A stretch of 64,000 nucleotides of DNA from UPXZ01 sp964634605 (GCA_964634605.1 CAZWLJ010000001.1:62001-126000), one strand, 5' to 3'. Numbered from the stretch's first letter, positions 41,661 through 50,923 are shown. Numbers and translations are program-made. The notes: a model not told the origin generated them from the sequence alone.

Positions 41661-42527
41661 TCAGGCTCGCAGTTTGAATAGTTTGAGCAACGCACGCACG
41701 TAATCGTCGCTGGTACTCATGGTAACCGAGTCGACGCCCGACTGTTTGAAGGTTTTCTGCAATGCCAGTTGCCTTTCGTTCCATTTATGTTTATAGGAAG
41801 TGCGCAGGCGTTTGTCCGAAGTATCCACCCAGATTCGTTCGCCGGTTTCGGCATCCTTTACCTTAATAAGTCCCACATCGGGTAATTCAGCCTCCCTTAT
41901 ATCATACACCTGCATAGCTGCAATATCGTGTTTGTTGTTAGCTATGGTTAGTGTGCGTTCGAAACCTGAATCGATGAAATCGGAGATGATAAATGCAGTC
42001 GAACGCTTTTTGATAGCATTGGTGAAATACTTCAAAGCTTCACCGATATTGGTCTGATTGCTCTTCGGTTCGAACACGAGTAATTCGCGTATAATGTGCA
42101 GCACGTGCTTTTTTCCTTTTTTGGGAGGAATGAATTTTTCAATCTTATCCGAAAAGAAAATGGCACCGACTTTATCGTTGTTCTGTATGGTTGAAAATGC
42201 CAGAGTGGCTGATACTTCTGTGATTATACCTTTTTTGTACTGATTGGTAGTACCGAAATCCAGACTTCCCGAAACATCGACCAGCAGCATGACAGTAAGT
42301 TCACGCTCTTCTTCAAACACTTTAATATACGGACGGCCAAAACGGGCGGTCACATTCCAGTCGATGGATCGCACATCATCTCCATATTGATATTCACGCA
42401 CTTCAGAGAATGTCATACCACGCCCTTTGAAAGCGGTATGATACTGACCCGCAAAAATATTTTGCGAAAGTCCGCGTGTTTTTATCTCTATTTTCCTGAC
42501 TTTCTTTAGTAGCTCGTTGGTTTCCAT
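41661..42527 (-). CDS. DUF58 domain protein of the Bat operon
   Basis: The 288-residue soluble protein has the DUF58 core: GMTFSEVREYQYGDDVRSID (about 34-53), immediately followed by WNVTARFGRPYIKVF. A VWA-like fold with ELTVMLLVDVSGSLDFG (about 76-92) then follows. The DxSxS-like DVSGS site is present. DUF58 proteins are standard partners of MoxR AAA+ ATPases. It is encoded between moxR and the BatD-like gene, and no membrane helices are visible. Confidence 0.92.
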   Translation of the reverse strand: METNELLKKVRKIEIKTRGLSQNIFAGQYHTAFKGRGMTFSEVREYQYGDDVRSIDWNVTARFGRPYIKVFEEERELTVMLLVDVSGSLDFGTTNQYKKGIITEVSATLAFSTIQNNDKVGAIFFSDKIEKFIPPKKGKKHVLHIIRELLVFEPKSNQTNIGEALKYFTNAIKKRSTAFIISDFIDSGFERTLTIANNKHDIAAMQVYDIREAELPDVGLIKVKDAETGERIWVDTSDKRLRTSYKHKWNERQLALQKTFKQSGVDSVTMSTSDDYVRALLKLFKLRA

Positions 42528-42582
42528 ATTCAGCTATAAGCCGTAATCCTGATACTATAATTTACTGTATACTGCAGGATTT

Positions 42583-43569
42583 CTAAGGTACTTCTACCTG
42601 GTTAAGAATATCGGTAATTATCTCTTCGGAAGTGAGATTATTAGCTTCAGCCTCGTAACTCAATCCGATACGATGACGAAGCACATCATAGCATACAGCA
42701 CGCACATCTTCGGGGATGACATAACCTCGTCTTTTAATGAATGCGTAAGCTCTTGACGCGAGCGCCAGATTGATGGAAGCACGCGGCGATGCTCCGAAAG
42801 ATATCATATCCTTCAGATCATCCAGCTTGTAGTCCTGAGGATAACGAGTTGCAAAAACGATATCGATAATGTATTTTTCGATTTTTTCGTCGATGTAAAC
42901 CTGGTGCACCACATCCCTGGCTTCGATAATCTCACGGGGAGAAATAACAGCCTGTACGCGGGGTTGTTCTTTGGTCAGGTTCTGACGGATGATGAGTTTT
43001 TCTTCTTCTTTTTTAGGATAATCAATCACTACTTTCAGCATGAAACGGTCAACCTGAGCTTCGGGCAGCGGATAAGTTCCTTCCTGTTCAATCGGATTCT
43101 GAGTAGCCAGCACCATAAATGGTTCTTCGAGCGAATAGGTTTTATCCCCGATTGTCACCTGACGTTCCTGCATGGCTTCGAGAAGCGCACTTTGTACTTT
43201 GGCAGGAGCACGGTTAATTTCGTCAGCAAGGATAAGATTAGCAAATACAGGACCTTTCCGGATGTGGAAATCTTCATTCTTCTGACTGTATATCATGGTT
43301 CCTATCACGTCAGCAGGCAGCAAATCAGGAGTAAACTGAATGCGGCTGAAGTCGGCTTTGATCAGATCCGATAAAGTTTTGATAGCAAGAGTCTTAGCCA
43401 GTCCGGGAACACCCTCGAGCAGAATATGACCTTTTGACAACAGAGCAATGAGCAGTGATTCAACCAGGTGTTTCTGACCTACTATTACCTTATCCATGCC
43501 CATAGTAATAGAATCAACAAACGCGCTTTGTCGTTCAATTCGTTCGTTAAGTTCTTTAATATCAACCAT
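42583..43569 (-). CDS. moxR: MoxR-family AAA+ ATPase
   Basis: The 328-residue ATPase has Walker A GVPGLAKT (53-60), Walker B LILADEINRAP (112-122), a sensor-1 Asn in VLATQNPIEQEG and the C-terminal lid with SPREIIEARDVVHQV and GASPRASINLAL. MoxR ATPases act as chaperones that remodel VWA-domain partners, here BatA and BatB. It is the first gene of the Bat operon, whose promoter box lies at 43614-43621. Confidence 0.95.
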   Translation of the reverse strand: MVDIKELNERIERQSAFVDSITMGMDKVIVGQKHLVESLLIALLSKGHILLEGVPGLAKTLAIKTLSDLIKADFSRIQFTPDLLPADVIGTMIYSQKNEDFHIRKGPVFANLILADEINRAPAKVQSALLEAMQERQVTIGDKTYSLEEPFMVLATQNPIEQEGTYPLPEAQVDRFMLKVVIDYPKKEEEKLIIRQNLTKEQPRVQAVISPREIIEARDVVHQVYIDEKIEKYIIDIVFATRYPQDYKLDDLKDMISFGASPRASINLALASRAYAFIKRRGYVIPEDVRAVCYDVLRHRIGLSYEAEANNLTSEEIITDILNQVEVP

Positions 43570-43613
43570 TTCTTATTAATTATTTGAATGTATAGTTTTT
43601 GAAAATCGGAAAG

Positions 43614-43621
43614 CAAAGATA
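43614..43621 (-). promoter_or_regulatory. -7 box of the Bat operon promoter
   Basis: The minus strand reads TATCTTTG, an exact TAnnTTTG match about 45 bases upstream of the moxR ATG. There is no -33 TTTG at normal spacing. Confidence 0.5.
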
Positions 43622-43939
43622 CAATTATTTCAAATGTTAAATCACTCATTTAATAACTATTAACCTCAATTAAAATAAAGTAAACAATGATTTCAGCTCC
43701 AATGAGTGCATCAGAAATCAGGTTTGCTGATTATCTTTTTTCTTTTGAAAAAATAAAACATTATCCCACGTAAAGAAATGTCCGGATTTTCGGGTTGAGA
43801 AATGCAATTAAACAAGTAAATCTTGTATTTATATAATTTAAACTTGCATTAATCGTATTCCAATAACTACAATTTATCACATAATTCTTTTTTTTTGTGT
43901 ATTTCTTATCTAAAACACATCATTTTTAAAACTTTTCGA

Positions 43940-43947
43940 TATATTTG
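43940..43947 (+). promoter_or_regulatory. -7 box of the subtilase promoter
   Basis: TATATTTG matches TAnnTTTG exactly and is about 45 bases upstream of the ATG. Confidence 0.5.
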
Positions 43948-43991
43948 CATTTCTAAAAAAAAATCAATTCATTATTAAAATTTGGATCAAC

Positions 43992-45191
43992 ATGAAAAAA
44001 TTAATCTTTCTTATCGTAGCGGGATTTTTTATGTTTTCGTGTCAGAACGATGACATTCAAACCCTGACAGAAGACTACCAGGCTAAAAGCGGAGTTACTT
44101 CAGAAATCATTCCGGGCAAATTTGTGGTTGTTTACAATACAAGCGGCATCAGCAAGGCAGCCAGAATAGCTTCATTATCGGGAAATCAGGTAATTGCTCC
44201 CGAAAACATACGTGAACTGACCAGCCAGATTTTGCGTGATGCCGAAATTGCACAGCGGATTCCCGAACAGATTTATTCTTCTGCTATAAAAGGTGTTTCG
44301 ATAGAACTCAGTGAAAGAGAAGCAGATATACTTTCTCATTCACCAAACGTATTGGGTGTGTATCCGGATATGATCGTTAATTTCGGCTTGCCCGAAGTAG
44401 ACATCAAAGGTAAACCTGCACCTCAACCCGTTGCTCAATCTACTCCGTGGGGCATTACCCGCGTAGGTGGCAGCACCGACGGAACCGGAAAGACAGCCTG
44501 GATTATCGATACCGGTATTGACATGGATCACCCCGATTTGGTTGTGGATCAAACCAGAGGTAAAAATTTCATATCCACCACGGCAAAACCTGACGATGAT
44601 AATGGTCACGGAACGCATTGTGCTGGTATTGTAGCTGCAAAGAATAATTCGCTGGGAGTTATCGGAGTTGCAGCAGGAGCCACTGTAGTTCCCATCAAAG
44701 TACTCGACAGAAAAGGTTCGGGAGCATATTCGGCAATTATTGCAGGAGTGGATTATGTTGCGGCCAATGGTAAGGCAGGTGATGCTGTGAATATGAGTCT
44801 GGGCGGACCGGCTTATCAGCCACTCGATGATGCTATTATCGCACTTGCAGCCAAAGGATTAAAAGTGGCTTTAGCAGCCGGGAACGAAAGTCAGAATGCA
44901 ATCAACGTTTCACCGGCACGCGTAAACGGAACTAATATTTACACTATTTCAGCCATGGGAACCGGAGACTTATGGGCTTCTTACAGCAATTTTGGTAATC
45001 CCCCTGTTGATTATTGTGCTCCCGGCTCATCCATTTATTCCACTTACAAAAGTGGCGGATATGCAACTCTGAGCGGAACTTCCATGGCTGCTCCTCATGC
45101 ATGCGGAATACTTCTGCTCGGAAATATTCAGACTGACGGCACTGTTATAAATGACCCTGACGTTAATAAAGATCCGATTGCACACCGATAA
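43992..45191 (+). CDS. S8 family serine peptidase (subtilisin-like) lipoprotein
   Basis: This 399-residue protease has a lipoprotein signal with C17 in FMFSCQND, a propeptide of the inhibitor-I9 type (about 40-130) and a peptidase domain (about 150-380). The triad is D173 in WIIDTGIDMDHPDL, H206 in DNGHGTHCAG and S364 in LSGTSMAAPHACG; N298 in LAAGNES is the oxyanion residue. The overall layout is proteinase K-like. The absence of a C-terminal sorting domain and the lipobox suggest attachment to a membrane surface. The single gene has its own promoter and a shared terminator. Confidence 0.93.
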   Translation: MKKLIFLIVAGFFMFSCQNDDIQTLTEDYQAKSGVTSEIIPGKFVVVYNTSGISKAARIASLSGNQVIAPENIRELTSQILRDAEIAQRIPEQIYSSAIKGVSIELSEREADILSHSPNVLGVYPDMIVNFGLPEVDIKGKPAPQPVAQSTPWGITRVGGSTDGTGKTAWIIDTGIDMDHPDLVVDQTRGKNFISTTAKPDDDNGHGTHCAGIVAAKNNSLGVIGVAAGATVVPIKVLDRKGSGAYSAIIAGVDYVAANGKAGDAVNMSLGGPAYQPLDDAIIALAAKGLKVALAAGNESQNAINVSPARVNGTNIYTISAMGTGDLWASYSNFGNPPVDYCAPGSSIYSTYKSGGYATLSGTSMAAPHACGILLLGNIQTDGTVINDPDVNKDPIAHR

Positions 45192-45215
45192 ACTTTGCAG
45201 AATATATACTATACT

Positions 45216-45250
45216 AAAATGTCCGGTAAAAAAATACCGGACATTTTATT
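45216..45250. terminator. Bidirectional terminator between subtilase and rsmE
   Basis: AAAATGTCCGGTA (45216-45228) pairs perfectly with TACCGGACATTTT (45235-45247) around a 6-base loop, with A- and T-rich outer ends. The right arm reaches into the last codon of rsmE. Confidence 0.85.
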
Positions 45251-45941
45251 TTTCATTTATCAGTGTTATGGTGTGGCAGGCTACAATTCCTGCTGTTTCT
45301 GTACGCAACCGGCTATTGCCAAGTGATACCGGCCGAAAACCCGACTGAACAGCTTTTTCCACTTCATCGGGACTAAAATCGCCTTCGGGACCGATAAGAA
45401 TCAGGGCATCTTTCAATTTTTCATAAACCTGCTGAAGCGATTGCTTTTCATTATCGTAACAATGGGCTATAAACTTCTGATAATCTGTTGATTTTCTGAT
45501 AAAATCACTGAAGGTACACATCGGTCTCAGAACAGGGAAATATGCTTTGAGCGATTGTTTGGCAGCCGATACAATCATTTTTTCGAGTCGTTCGGGCTTA
45601 ACAATCTTCCTTTCGGAATAACGGCAAATGATGGGAGTGATTTCATCAACTCCAATTTCGGTGCATTTTTCGATAAACCATTCCAGGCGCTCGATATTTT
45701 TTGTAGGAGCTATGGCAATGTGAATCCTGTAATCACGTTTGCCGAATTCAAAAAATGTTTCTTTGATTTCGAATTCACAATGCCGGGGATGCGGATTAAC
45801 AACAACAGCTTTGTAGTACCCTCCTGCCCCATCCACCAATTCAATTTCATCACCCGCCTGCAATCGTAATACACGCACGGCGTGCTGGCTTTCTTCCCCG
45901 GAAAGAACGGCAGCTTGTTGTATTTCTGGACAGTAAAACAT
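45246..45941 (-). CDS. rsmE: 16S rRNA (uracil-1498-N3)-methyltransferase
   Basis: This 231-residue SPOUT methyltransferase has an N-terminal PUA-like domain (about 1-70; SGEESQHAVRVLRLQAGDEI) and the knotted C-terminal domain with ILIGPEGDFSPDEVEKA and LGNSRLRTETAGIVA, which bind S-adenosylmethionine. It methylates U1498 of 16S rRNA. Its -7 box is at 45968-45975. Confidence 0.95.
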   Translation of the reverse strand: MFYCPEIQQAAVLSGEESQHAVRVLRLQAGDEIELVDGAGGYYKAVVVNPHPRHCEFEIKETFFEFGKRDYRIHIAIAPTKNIERLEWFIEKCTEIGVDEITPIICRYSERKIVKPERLEKMIVSAAKQSLKAYFPVLRPMCTFSDFIRKSTDYQKFIAHCYDNEKQSLQQVYEKLKDALILIGPEGDFSPDEVEKAVQSGFRPVSLGNSRLRTETAGIVACHTITLINEK

Positions 45942-45967
45942 ACGGATTCGTTTTTAATTGACAAACA

Positions 45968-45975
45968 CAAACTTA
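45968..45975 (-). promoter_or_regulatory. -7 box of the rsmE promoter
   Basis: The minus strand reads TAAGTTTG, an exact TAnnTTTG match about 27 bases before the rsmE ATG. Confidence 0.45.
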
Positions 45976-46112
45976 TCGAAAACTAAGCAGAAAATTGTTC
46001 AAAAAAAGAATTCAGATATTCAATCTAATGCATGATTGCTTTAAAAATACTGAATTTAAAAAGAAAATTACCTCCAGACAGTTCAAAGCAGTAAAACCTG
46101 AGAATACCAAAA

Positions 46113-46850
46113 CTATTCATTCCAGATTTTCCAGGCTGCTTCAGCCTGCCCGATCAGCATTTCTTTTCCGCTGAGTACAGAGGCTCCTTTTTTCCTGCCT
46201 TTCGTCAGAAAAACAGTTTCCGGAGGATTGTATACGGCGTCGAAAAGCAGATGATCGCGAGTAAGTGCTTCGTATGGGATATCAGGACATTCGTTTAAAT
46301 GCGGAAACATTCCGGTGGGAGTAGCATTTACCACTACTGTATATTCCGATAAGATTTCAGGAGTGATATCCCCGTACGACCATTGTCCGTATCCGGGATG
46401 ACGCGATACCAGCATTACTTCCAGTCCTGAATTTCTTAACACATACTCAATGGCTTTTGATGCACCTCCGGTGCCCAGTACGAGTGCTTTTTTATGATTC
46501 ATGTTCAGGTGCGGCAGGATCGAATTCCGGAATCCGATTACATCCGAATTGAATCCTTTCAGCACAATCCCGCTGTCGGCGTGAATAAATTTTATCACAT
46601 TAACAGCACCGACATCAGCAGCTGTCTTGTCCATTTCATTCAGGAATGAGATTATCTGCTGTTTGTACGGAATGGTTACGTTCAGTCCGCAGAGGTTTTC
46701 GGTAAGTTTAAGCGATTGAAATTCACGAATATCTTTCAGTTCGAACAGGTCGTAGCGGGCATCTATGTCTTCGCGCCGGAATTTTTCACTGAAATAGGTT
46801 CCGGAAAACGAGTGACCCAGGGGAAATCCTATTAAACCGTAACGTTTCAT
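46113..46850 (-). CDS. aroE: Shikimate dehydrogenase
   Basis: The start at 46850 gives 245 residues beginning MKRYGLIGFPLGHSFSGTYF, the family N-terminus with the substrate-binding SxS region; an upstream ATG at 46886 adds 12 unlikely residues. NVTIPYKQQI carries the catalytic Lys, and GTGGASKAIEYVL is the NADP-binding loop. It reduces 3-dehydroshikimate in aromatic amino acid synthesis. The ATG overlaps the stop of the TPR gene (ATGA), so translation is coupled. Confidence 0.94.
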   Translation of the reverse strand: MKRYGLIGFPLGHSFSGTYFSEKFRREDIDARYDLFELKDIREFQSLKLTENLCGLNVTIPYKQQIISFLNEMDKTAADVGAVNVIKFIHADSGIVLKGFNSDVIGFRNSILPHLNMNHKKALVLGTGGASKAIEYVLRNSGLEVMLVSRHPGYGQWSYGDITPEILSEYTVVVNATPTGMFPHLNECPDIPYEALTRDHLLFDAVYNPPETVFLTKGRKKGASVLSGKEMLIGQAEAAWKIWNE

Positions 46851-48226
46851 TTGTTTTCGGAAAGTATTTTTTCTGCATCGGGGCACATTTCGAGAAACAT
46901 GCGGGCAGCGTCAAAATTGCGATGAACAGCCAGTTCGAGAAAAACGGCCACATTGTCGTAATTACCTGTGTAATAGTTTGCTACAGCAAGAAAAAGCTCT
47001 ATAAACTCGTGCGAGGAATCGAAACTGTATGCCAGCTGGTAGTATTTCAGAGCCGTCGGAAAATCGGCAAAATCCATGTAGATATTTGCCATCGCTACCA
47101 GGGTATCGGGTTGGTTCGGATCAATGCTGATGGCGTGCTGGTATGCTTCGAGCGCTTCGGTGAGATTATTGAGCCCCACTTTTGCTTCGGCCAGATACAC
47201 CCAGGCGTCGGCCAGTTCGTCGCTTACCTTCATGGCTTTATCAATGTATTCGAGCGACTCTTCAAACATTTCCGTTTCGAGCAGGCAGATAGCTATCCCT
47301 ATTAATGCCTCGTAATTTTCGGGCAATTCATTGTATGAAAGTTTGTAGTAATAGAGCGCCCGGGCAAAATTTTCAAGTTTTTCATAGCACTCGGCAATGA
47401 AAAGCCACACCTGCCATTTTTCCGAAACTGTTTCGGAGTAAGCCAGATAATCTTCCAGAGCTTCTTTCCAGTGGTCGAGCTGGAAGTGTGAATGAGCTTT
47501 CTGAATCAGCGAAATTGTGTCTTTTTCGTTGATTACGATAGCATAATCGTAGGCTTCGATGGCTTTTTCAAATTCATTTTGCATGAAATAAATCTGACCG
47601 AGGTTAAACCAGGCTTCGCCAATGAAGGAATCGATTTTTATGATACGCTGATACACATCCTGAGCTTCGGTATATCCGGCCGTTTGCTCGTGGCAAAATG
47701 CCAGGTCGAACAGCAAATCGGTGTTTGAAGGATTGAATGTTTCGCCTATTTTCAGTATCCTGAGTGCGAAATCAAACTCCGATTCGCCCATAAACACCAT
47801 GGCAATATCCACGCACAACCAATCAATTTCATCTTTTTCGCTGTCGATCAGTGTCATTGCCAGATCAAAGGCTTCCTGCGAACGTTCGAGTTTTGCAAGT
47901 GCTTCGACCTTGAGGTAAATCACTTCGGGATCAGAATCTTCAATCAGGTTAGTGAGGATTCGGTATGCTTTGTTAGTGTCACCTGTTGCAAGGTAAATTT
48001 TGGCACGTTTGACGTCAAGCAGACTACTCGACGGATGCAGTTTTTGACCCAGTTCGAGTGCATTGAGCGAATCTTTGGTTCGCCCGTATGACAGGTAGTA
48101 TTCCACAATTCGTTCCATTTCATACACGTCAAAATAGCCTGTGGCTCTTCCGGAAAGGTATTTTTCATATCTTTCAACCAGTTCACCGGCTTCTTCGTCA
48201 ATGAAAAAAGAGAAATTGCGGGACAT
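46847..48226 (-). CDS. Tetratricopeptide repeat protein, cytoplasmic
   Basis: This 459-residue protein has no signal peptide or membrane helix. It consists almost wholly of TPR units, about ten, for example IGEAWFNLGQIYFMQNEFEK, EKAIEAYDYAIVINEKD, VYLAEAKVGLNNLTEALEAY and FPTALKYYQLAYSFD. The repeated W/Y, G, A and P positions fit the 34-residue consensus. It is probably a protein-interaction scaffold. The overlap with aroE suggests one operon, a pairing seen in Bacteroidetes; any functional link to shikimate synthesis is unproven. Its -7 box is at 48244-48251. Confidence 0.88.
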   Translation of the reverse strand: MSRNFSFFIDEEAGELVERYEKYLSGRATGYFDVYEMERIVEYYLSYGRTKDSLNALELGQKLHPSSSLLDVKRAKIYLATGDTNKAYRILTNLIEDSDPEVIYLKVEALAKLERSQEAFDLAMTLIDSEKDEIDWLCVDIAMVFMGESEFDFALRILKIGETFNPSNTDLLFDLAFCHEQTAGYTEAQDVYQRIIKIDSFIGEAWFNLGQIYFMQNEFEKAIEAYDYAIVINEKDTISLIQKAHSHFQLDHWKEALEDYLAYSETVSEKWQVWLFIAECYEKLENFARALYYYKLSYNELPENYEALIGIAICLLETEMFEESLEYIDKAMKVSDELADAWVYLAEAKVGLNNLTEALEAYQHAISIDPNQPDTLVAMANIYMDFADFPTALKYYQLAYSFDSSHEFIELFLAVANYYTGNYDNVAVFLELAVHRNFDAARMFLEMCPDAEKILSENK

Positions 48227-48243
48227 ACTTTGTAATTTTTATG

Positions 48244-48251
48244 CAAAAGTA
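48244..48251 (-). promoter_or_regulatory. -7 box of the TPR-aroE operon
   Basis: The minus strand reads TACTTTTG, an exact TAnnTTTG match about 18 bases upstream of the TPR gene's ATG. Confidence 0.5.
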
Positions 48252-48461
48252 CTACTTTTTAAGCAGGTTTTGAAATAATGACACCTAAAAGTTATGAACA
48301 GCATCGGGCAGGTTATTGCTTACAGTTCAGGAATAAGATTTCGCGGTTGGTGGGAACTGGTTATATTCCGGACTTTGAATTATCCGGAATATTTATCTCT
48401 TGCAGCAGTTTTATTTTTAAAAAATTTGAAAGGATTCAATCGGGTGTTATACAATTGACAA

Positions 48462-48821
48462 TCATGGAGTTCTTAAAATCTTTTCCATTTTTTTGCCTTT
48501 TGCCAGTTCGTCCACCAGCTTATCCATATACCTCAGTTGTTTTATCAGCGGATTTTCAATTTCTTCTATTCTGTATCCGCAAATAATTCCCGTTATCAGT
48601 GGTGCGTTTGGGTTGATTGTTGCTTTTTCGAAGAAAGTTTCGAATGTAACATTGGTGTCGATGAGTTCCTTCAGTTTGCTGTCGTCGAAACCAGTCAGCC
48701 ACTCTATCACCTGGTACAACTCAGCCAGGGTTCTGCCTTTTTTCTCCACTTTTGCTACATATAACGGATATACCGAAGCAAAAGTCATTTTTGCTATTCT
48801 GTCTTCTGTTTTTTGAGTCAT
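48462..48821 (-). CDS. DUF2200 family protein
   Basis: The 119-residue protein shows the family's N-terminus, RIAKMTFASVYPLYVAKVEK, and VIEWLTGFDDSKLKELID, NPNAPLITGIICGYRIEEIE and IRYMDKLVDELAKGK-like (LRYMDKLVDELAKGK). No catalytic residues are known for DUF2200. It is cytoplasmic and small, and probably a single gene; its function is unknown. The 235 bases upstream of its neighbour hold no clear gene. Confidence 0.88.
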   Translation of the reverse strand: MTQKTEDRIAKMTFASVYPLYVAKVEKKGRTLAELYQVIEWLTGFDDSKLKELIDTNVTFETFFEKATINPNAPLITGIICGYRIEEIENPLIKQLRYMDKLVDELAKGKKMEKILRTP

Positions 48822-48961
48822 ATTAATCCTTTTCTTTGTATCAGTGGCTTAAGTTATTTTCACTATTGATTTTCTGTCGGGTGTTTGAGCTATTTTTACT
48901 GTCGGTATTCAAAGCGCAACCTAAATAGTAGTTAAAACTCAGATATAATGACAGTTAAATA

Positions 48962-49876
48962 TTATTGCAAAGTCATTTCTGTAGTTTCGGCATTTACATA
49001 TTCTCCACTGGTAACATCCTTAATATTCAAAGCGTACAAAACCCATCCGGATGGCAAGTGAACATTTGTGGCAAATCTGGTCGCGATATTCATTTCCGGA
49101 ATATCGTTTTTGTTTGGCTCGGGTATATTCATACTCCCCGCTAATTGTTTCAGATAGTTATATACTGCCTCTGTTGACTGCTTACTATCAACGGTGGTGA
49201 AGATTTTCAGTACAGCTGAATTATTTTCTTCATCAACTTCCACTATTTCAGACTCAACTTTCGCATCAAAAGGTTTACCACCATATAAATTTGACAGTTG
49301 AGTATCGTTTGAATACAGAGTATTTACATTGAACCGGGAACCAAACGGTGAATGAAAAAGTAAAATTTCATTGATTCCGGCAGTTTGAATTGCCTCTTTT
49401 GAAGTAAAAGTCTGCCGAACCTGCTGAACAACAGGTTTAATGGCCGGAATATCCTTAAACTCTAATTCCAGCGAATCAAGTGACTTATTGATGATGGATT
49501 TGATTTCTTCAACATTTTTCACCTCCTGAAATTCACCTAATTCATTCGTAGTGTAGATTACTGACATATCTTGAGCTAATTTCATCATTTTTTCAGTAAA
49601 CTTATCGTCTGTATTAAAATCGTAGTTCTTATAAGTCCATTTAATAGTGTATCCGTTCGCCGTTGAGTCCATGATGGTGATTTCGGAATCATAACTGATT
49701 GTTTGGCGCGAAACCGTATCCAGTCCGTTTATTTTATATTTCTGATTTACAATGTGGTATAACTGGGTTTCATTCAAATTCCAGTAGCCCACAAACTGAA
49801 CTGTAGAGTCATTCAGGACTTGTGCACCGGAGTTTAATCCTATCAAAAGCAGTACGGATAAAATTATTTTTCTCAT
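48962..49876 (-). CDS. Secreted protein of unknown function
   Basis: The 304-residue protein has a signal peptide (MRKIILSVLLLIGLNSGAQ). I do not recognise a family with certainty; it recalls the DUF6263-type secreted proteins of Bacteroidetes. Composition is Asp/Thr/Asn-rich with alternating hydrophobic residues, which suggests a mostly beta fold, plus a helical segment near 90-140. It contains no Cys in the mature part. A -7 box is seen far upstream at 50021-50028, leaving a leader of about 140 bases. No neighbour suggests a role. Confidence 0.7.
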   Translation of the reverse strand: MRKIILSVLLLIGLNSGAQVLNDSTVQFVGYWNLNETQLYHIVNQKYKINGLDTVSRQTISYDSEITIMDSTANGYTIKWTYKNYDFNTDDKFTEKMMKLAQDMSVIYTTNELGEFQEVKNVEEIKSIINKSLDSLELEFKDIPAIKPVVQQVRQTFTSKEAIQTAGINEILLFHSPFGSRFNVNTLYSNDTQLSNLYGGKPFDAKVESEIVEVDEENNSAVLKIFTTVDSKQSTEAVYNYLKQLAGSMNIPEPNKNDIPEMNIATRFATNVHLPSGWVLYALNIKDVTSGEYVNAETTEMTLQ

Positions 49877-50020
49877 TAATTTATTGTTAAGATTTTATAT
49901 CCGGGAATTACCATATCGGATAAAGGCAATCTATTGATAATCTGATTAGTATGAAATTATTATTTTGGATATAACTCCGGATCTTATCATTTTTGTCATT
50001 TTTTGTCCGGAACTGACCGG

Positions 50021-50028
50021 CAAATATA
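50021..50028 (-). promoter_or_regulatory. Possible -7 box for the secreted unknown gene
   Basis: The minus strand reads TATATTTG. It lies about 145 bases upstream of the ATG, so the assignment is tentative. Confidence 0.3.
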
Positions 50029-50216
50029 CAATTTATTTAAGTTTAATTTTTTATCTTATTCCTAATTATCTGCATCTTTTTACATTTCTTCAGTCCTGCT
50101 CTGCTCAATTACATACCCTCAATGTGTCTTATTCGATATTTTCGTCAGTTTTCATTGAGTACAAACCATAACAACCGTTAAACGAAGATAAATTTTAATA
50201 CTCTCTGAAATTTCTG

Positions 50217-50247
50217 TTTGTTCCCTTTTTATTAATGGTTATCTTTG
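50217..50247 (+). promoter_or_regulatory. Complete Bacteroidetes promoter of the Nudix gene
   Basis: TTTG (50217-50220), a 19-base spacer and TATCTTTG (50240-50247) match the -33/-7 consensus of the phylum's primary sigma factor at both elements. The start codon is 23 bases downstream of the box. Confidence 0.7.
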
Positions 50248-50269
50248 TGGTAAAAAAACAACGATATTT

Positions 50270-50818
50270 ATGAACTTTTCTGAAAAATTCAGATTTTGTC
50301 CTTCCTGTGGTTCGGCTTCATTTGTTTTTCACAATGTAAAATCAAAACGGTGTGATATTTGCGGTTTCATCTACTATCTGAATCCGTCGGCTGCCACAGC
50401 TGCTTTCATCCGAAATGAAGATGGCGATTTACTGGTATGCCGCCGTTCGCACGAACCGGCCAAAGGGACACTCGATTTACCGGGCGGATTTATTGATTAC
50501 AGCGAAACTGCCGAAGAAGGCATTGCTCGCGAGGTAAAAGAAGAGTTGGGTATCGATATCGATAATCTCCGCTATATTTTTTCGCTGCCAAATGATTACC
50601 TGTATTCAGATTTGAACGTCCCGACCATGGATTTGTTTTTTGAAGGAAAAGTTAAAAACGGCATTCAGATAGCAGCAGCTGATGATGTGGAAGAATGTTT
50701 TTTTCTCCCTGTCAGGGATATAAATCCACAACTATTCGGATTAACCTCCGTCAGGAAAGCGGTCAGAATGTTTGTTTCTGCTCACGAAAATGAGAAAAAA
50801 GAATCATTTTTGAGTTAG
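50270..50818 (+). CDS. Zinc-ribbon Nudix hydrolase
   Basis: The 182-residue protein has an N-terminal zinc ribbon (FCPSCGS and RCDICGF, four Cys) and a Nudix domain. The Nudix box is canonical: it begins GGFIDYSETAEEG and ends REVKEELGI. The arrangement resembles NADH pyrophosphatase (NudC), but the C-terminal SQPWPFP motif of NudC is absent, so the substrate is another nucleoside diphosphate derivative or is unknown. It has its own complete promoter. Confidence 0.9.
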   Translation: MNFSEKFRFCPSCGSASFVFHNVKSKRCDICGFIYYLNPSAATAAFIRNEDGDLLVCRRSHEPAKGTLDLPGGFIDYSETAEEGIAREVKEELGIDIDNLRYIFSLPNDYLYSDLNVPTMDLFFEGKVKNGIQIAAADDVEECFFLPVRDINPQLFGLTSVRKAVRMFVSAHENEKKESFLS

Positions 50819-50923
50819 ATTCTGAGCTGTTGAGTTTTCTGGTTTTGAGTTCTTTTATTTCATGGTTTTGTTGCCTGGTTCTTGATTCTATAATTCAGTA
50901 TTCATAAAAAAGTCAAAATAAAT

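Larger units (their letters stand above)
43570..43991. other. 422-base divergent intergenic region
   Basis: The region holds the Bat operon -7 box at 43614-43621 and the subtilase -7 box at 43940-43947. In between is AT-rich sequence with a small hairpin, AATCAG-gtttg-CTGATT (43716-43732), followed by a T-rich run. I see no ORF of note or RNA family. Confidence 0.5.
49877..50269. other. 393-base divergent intergenic region
   Basis: This AT-rich stretch lies between the secreted unknown gene and the Nudix gene. It holds a tentative minus-strand -7 box at 50021-50028 and a well-formed plus-strand promoter at 50217-50247. I see no RNA gene or ORF. Confidence 0.5.

Noticed and set aside
43716..43742. 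Small hairpin with a T-rich tail in the Bat/subtilase intergenic region, as a possible small RNA terminator
   Set aside because: The stem is only six base pairs and no promoter or transcribed unit precedes it. It was kept only as a note in the intergenic entry.
48278..48586. Plus-strand frame between the TPR and DUF2200 genes
   Set aside because: It runs through non-coding sequence into the antisense of the DUF2200 gene and has Cys/Phe-rich composition without a start signal.
50819..50923. GGTTTTG/GTTCTTGATTCT-like degenerate repeats before the large TPR gene
   Set aside because: The copies are too diverged and too short to call a repeat family; the stretch is just T/G-rich.
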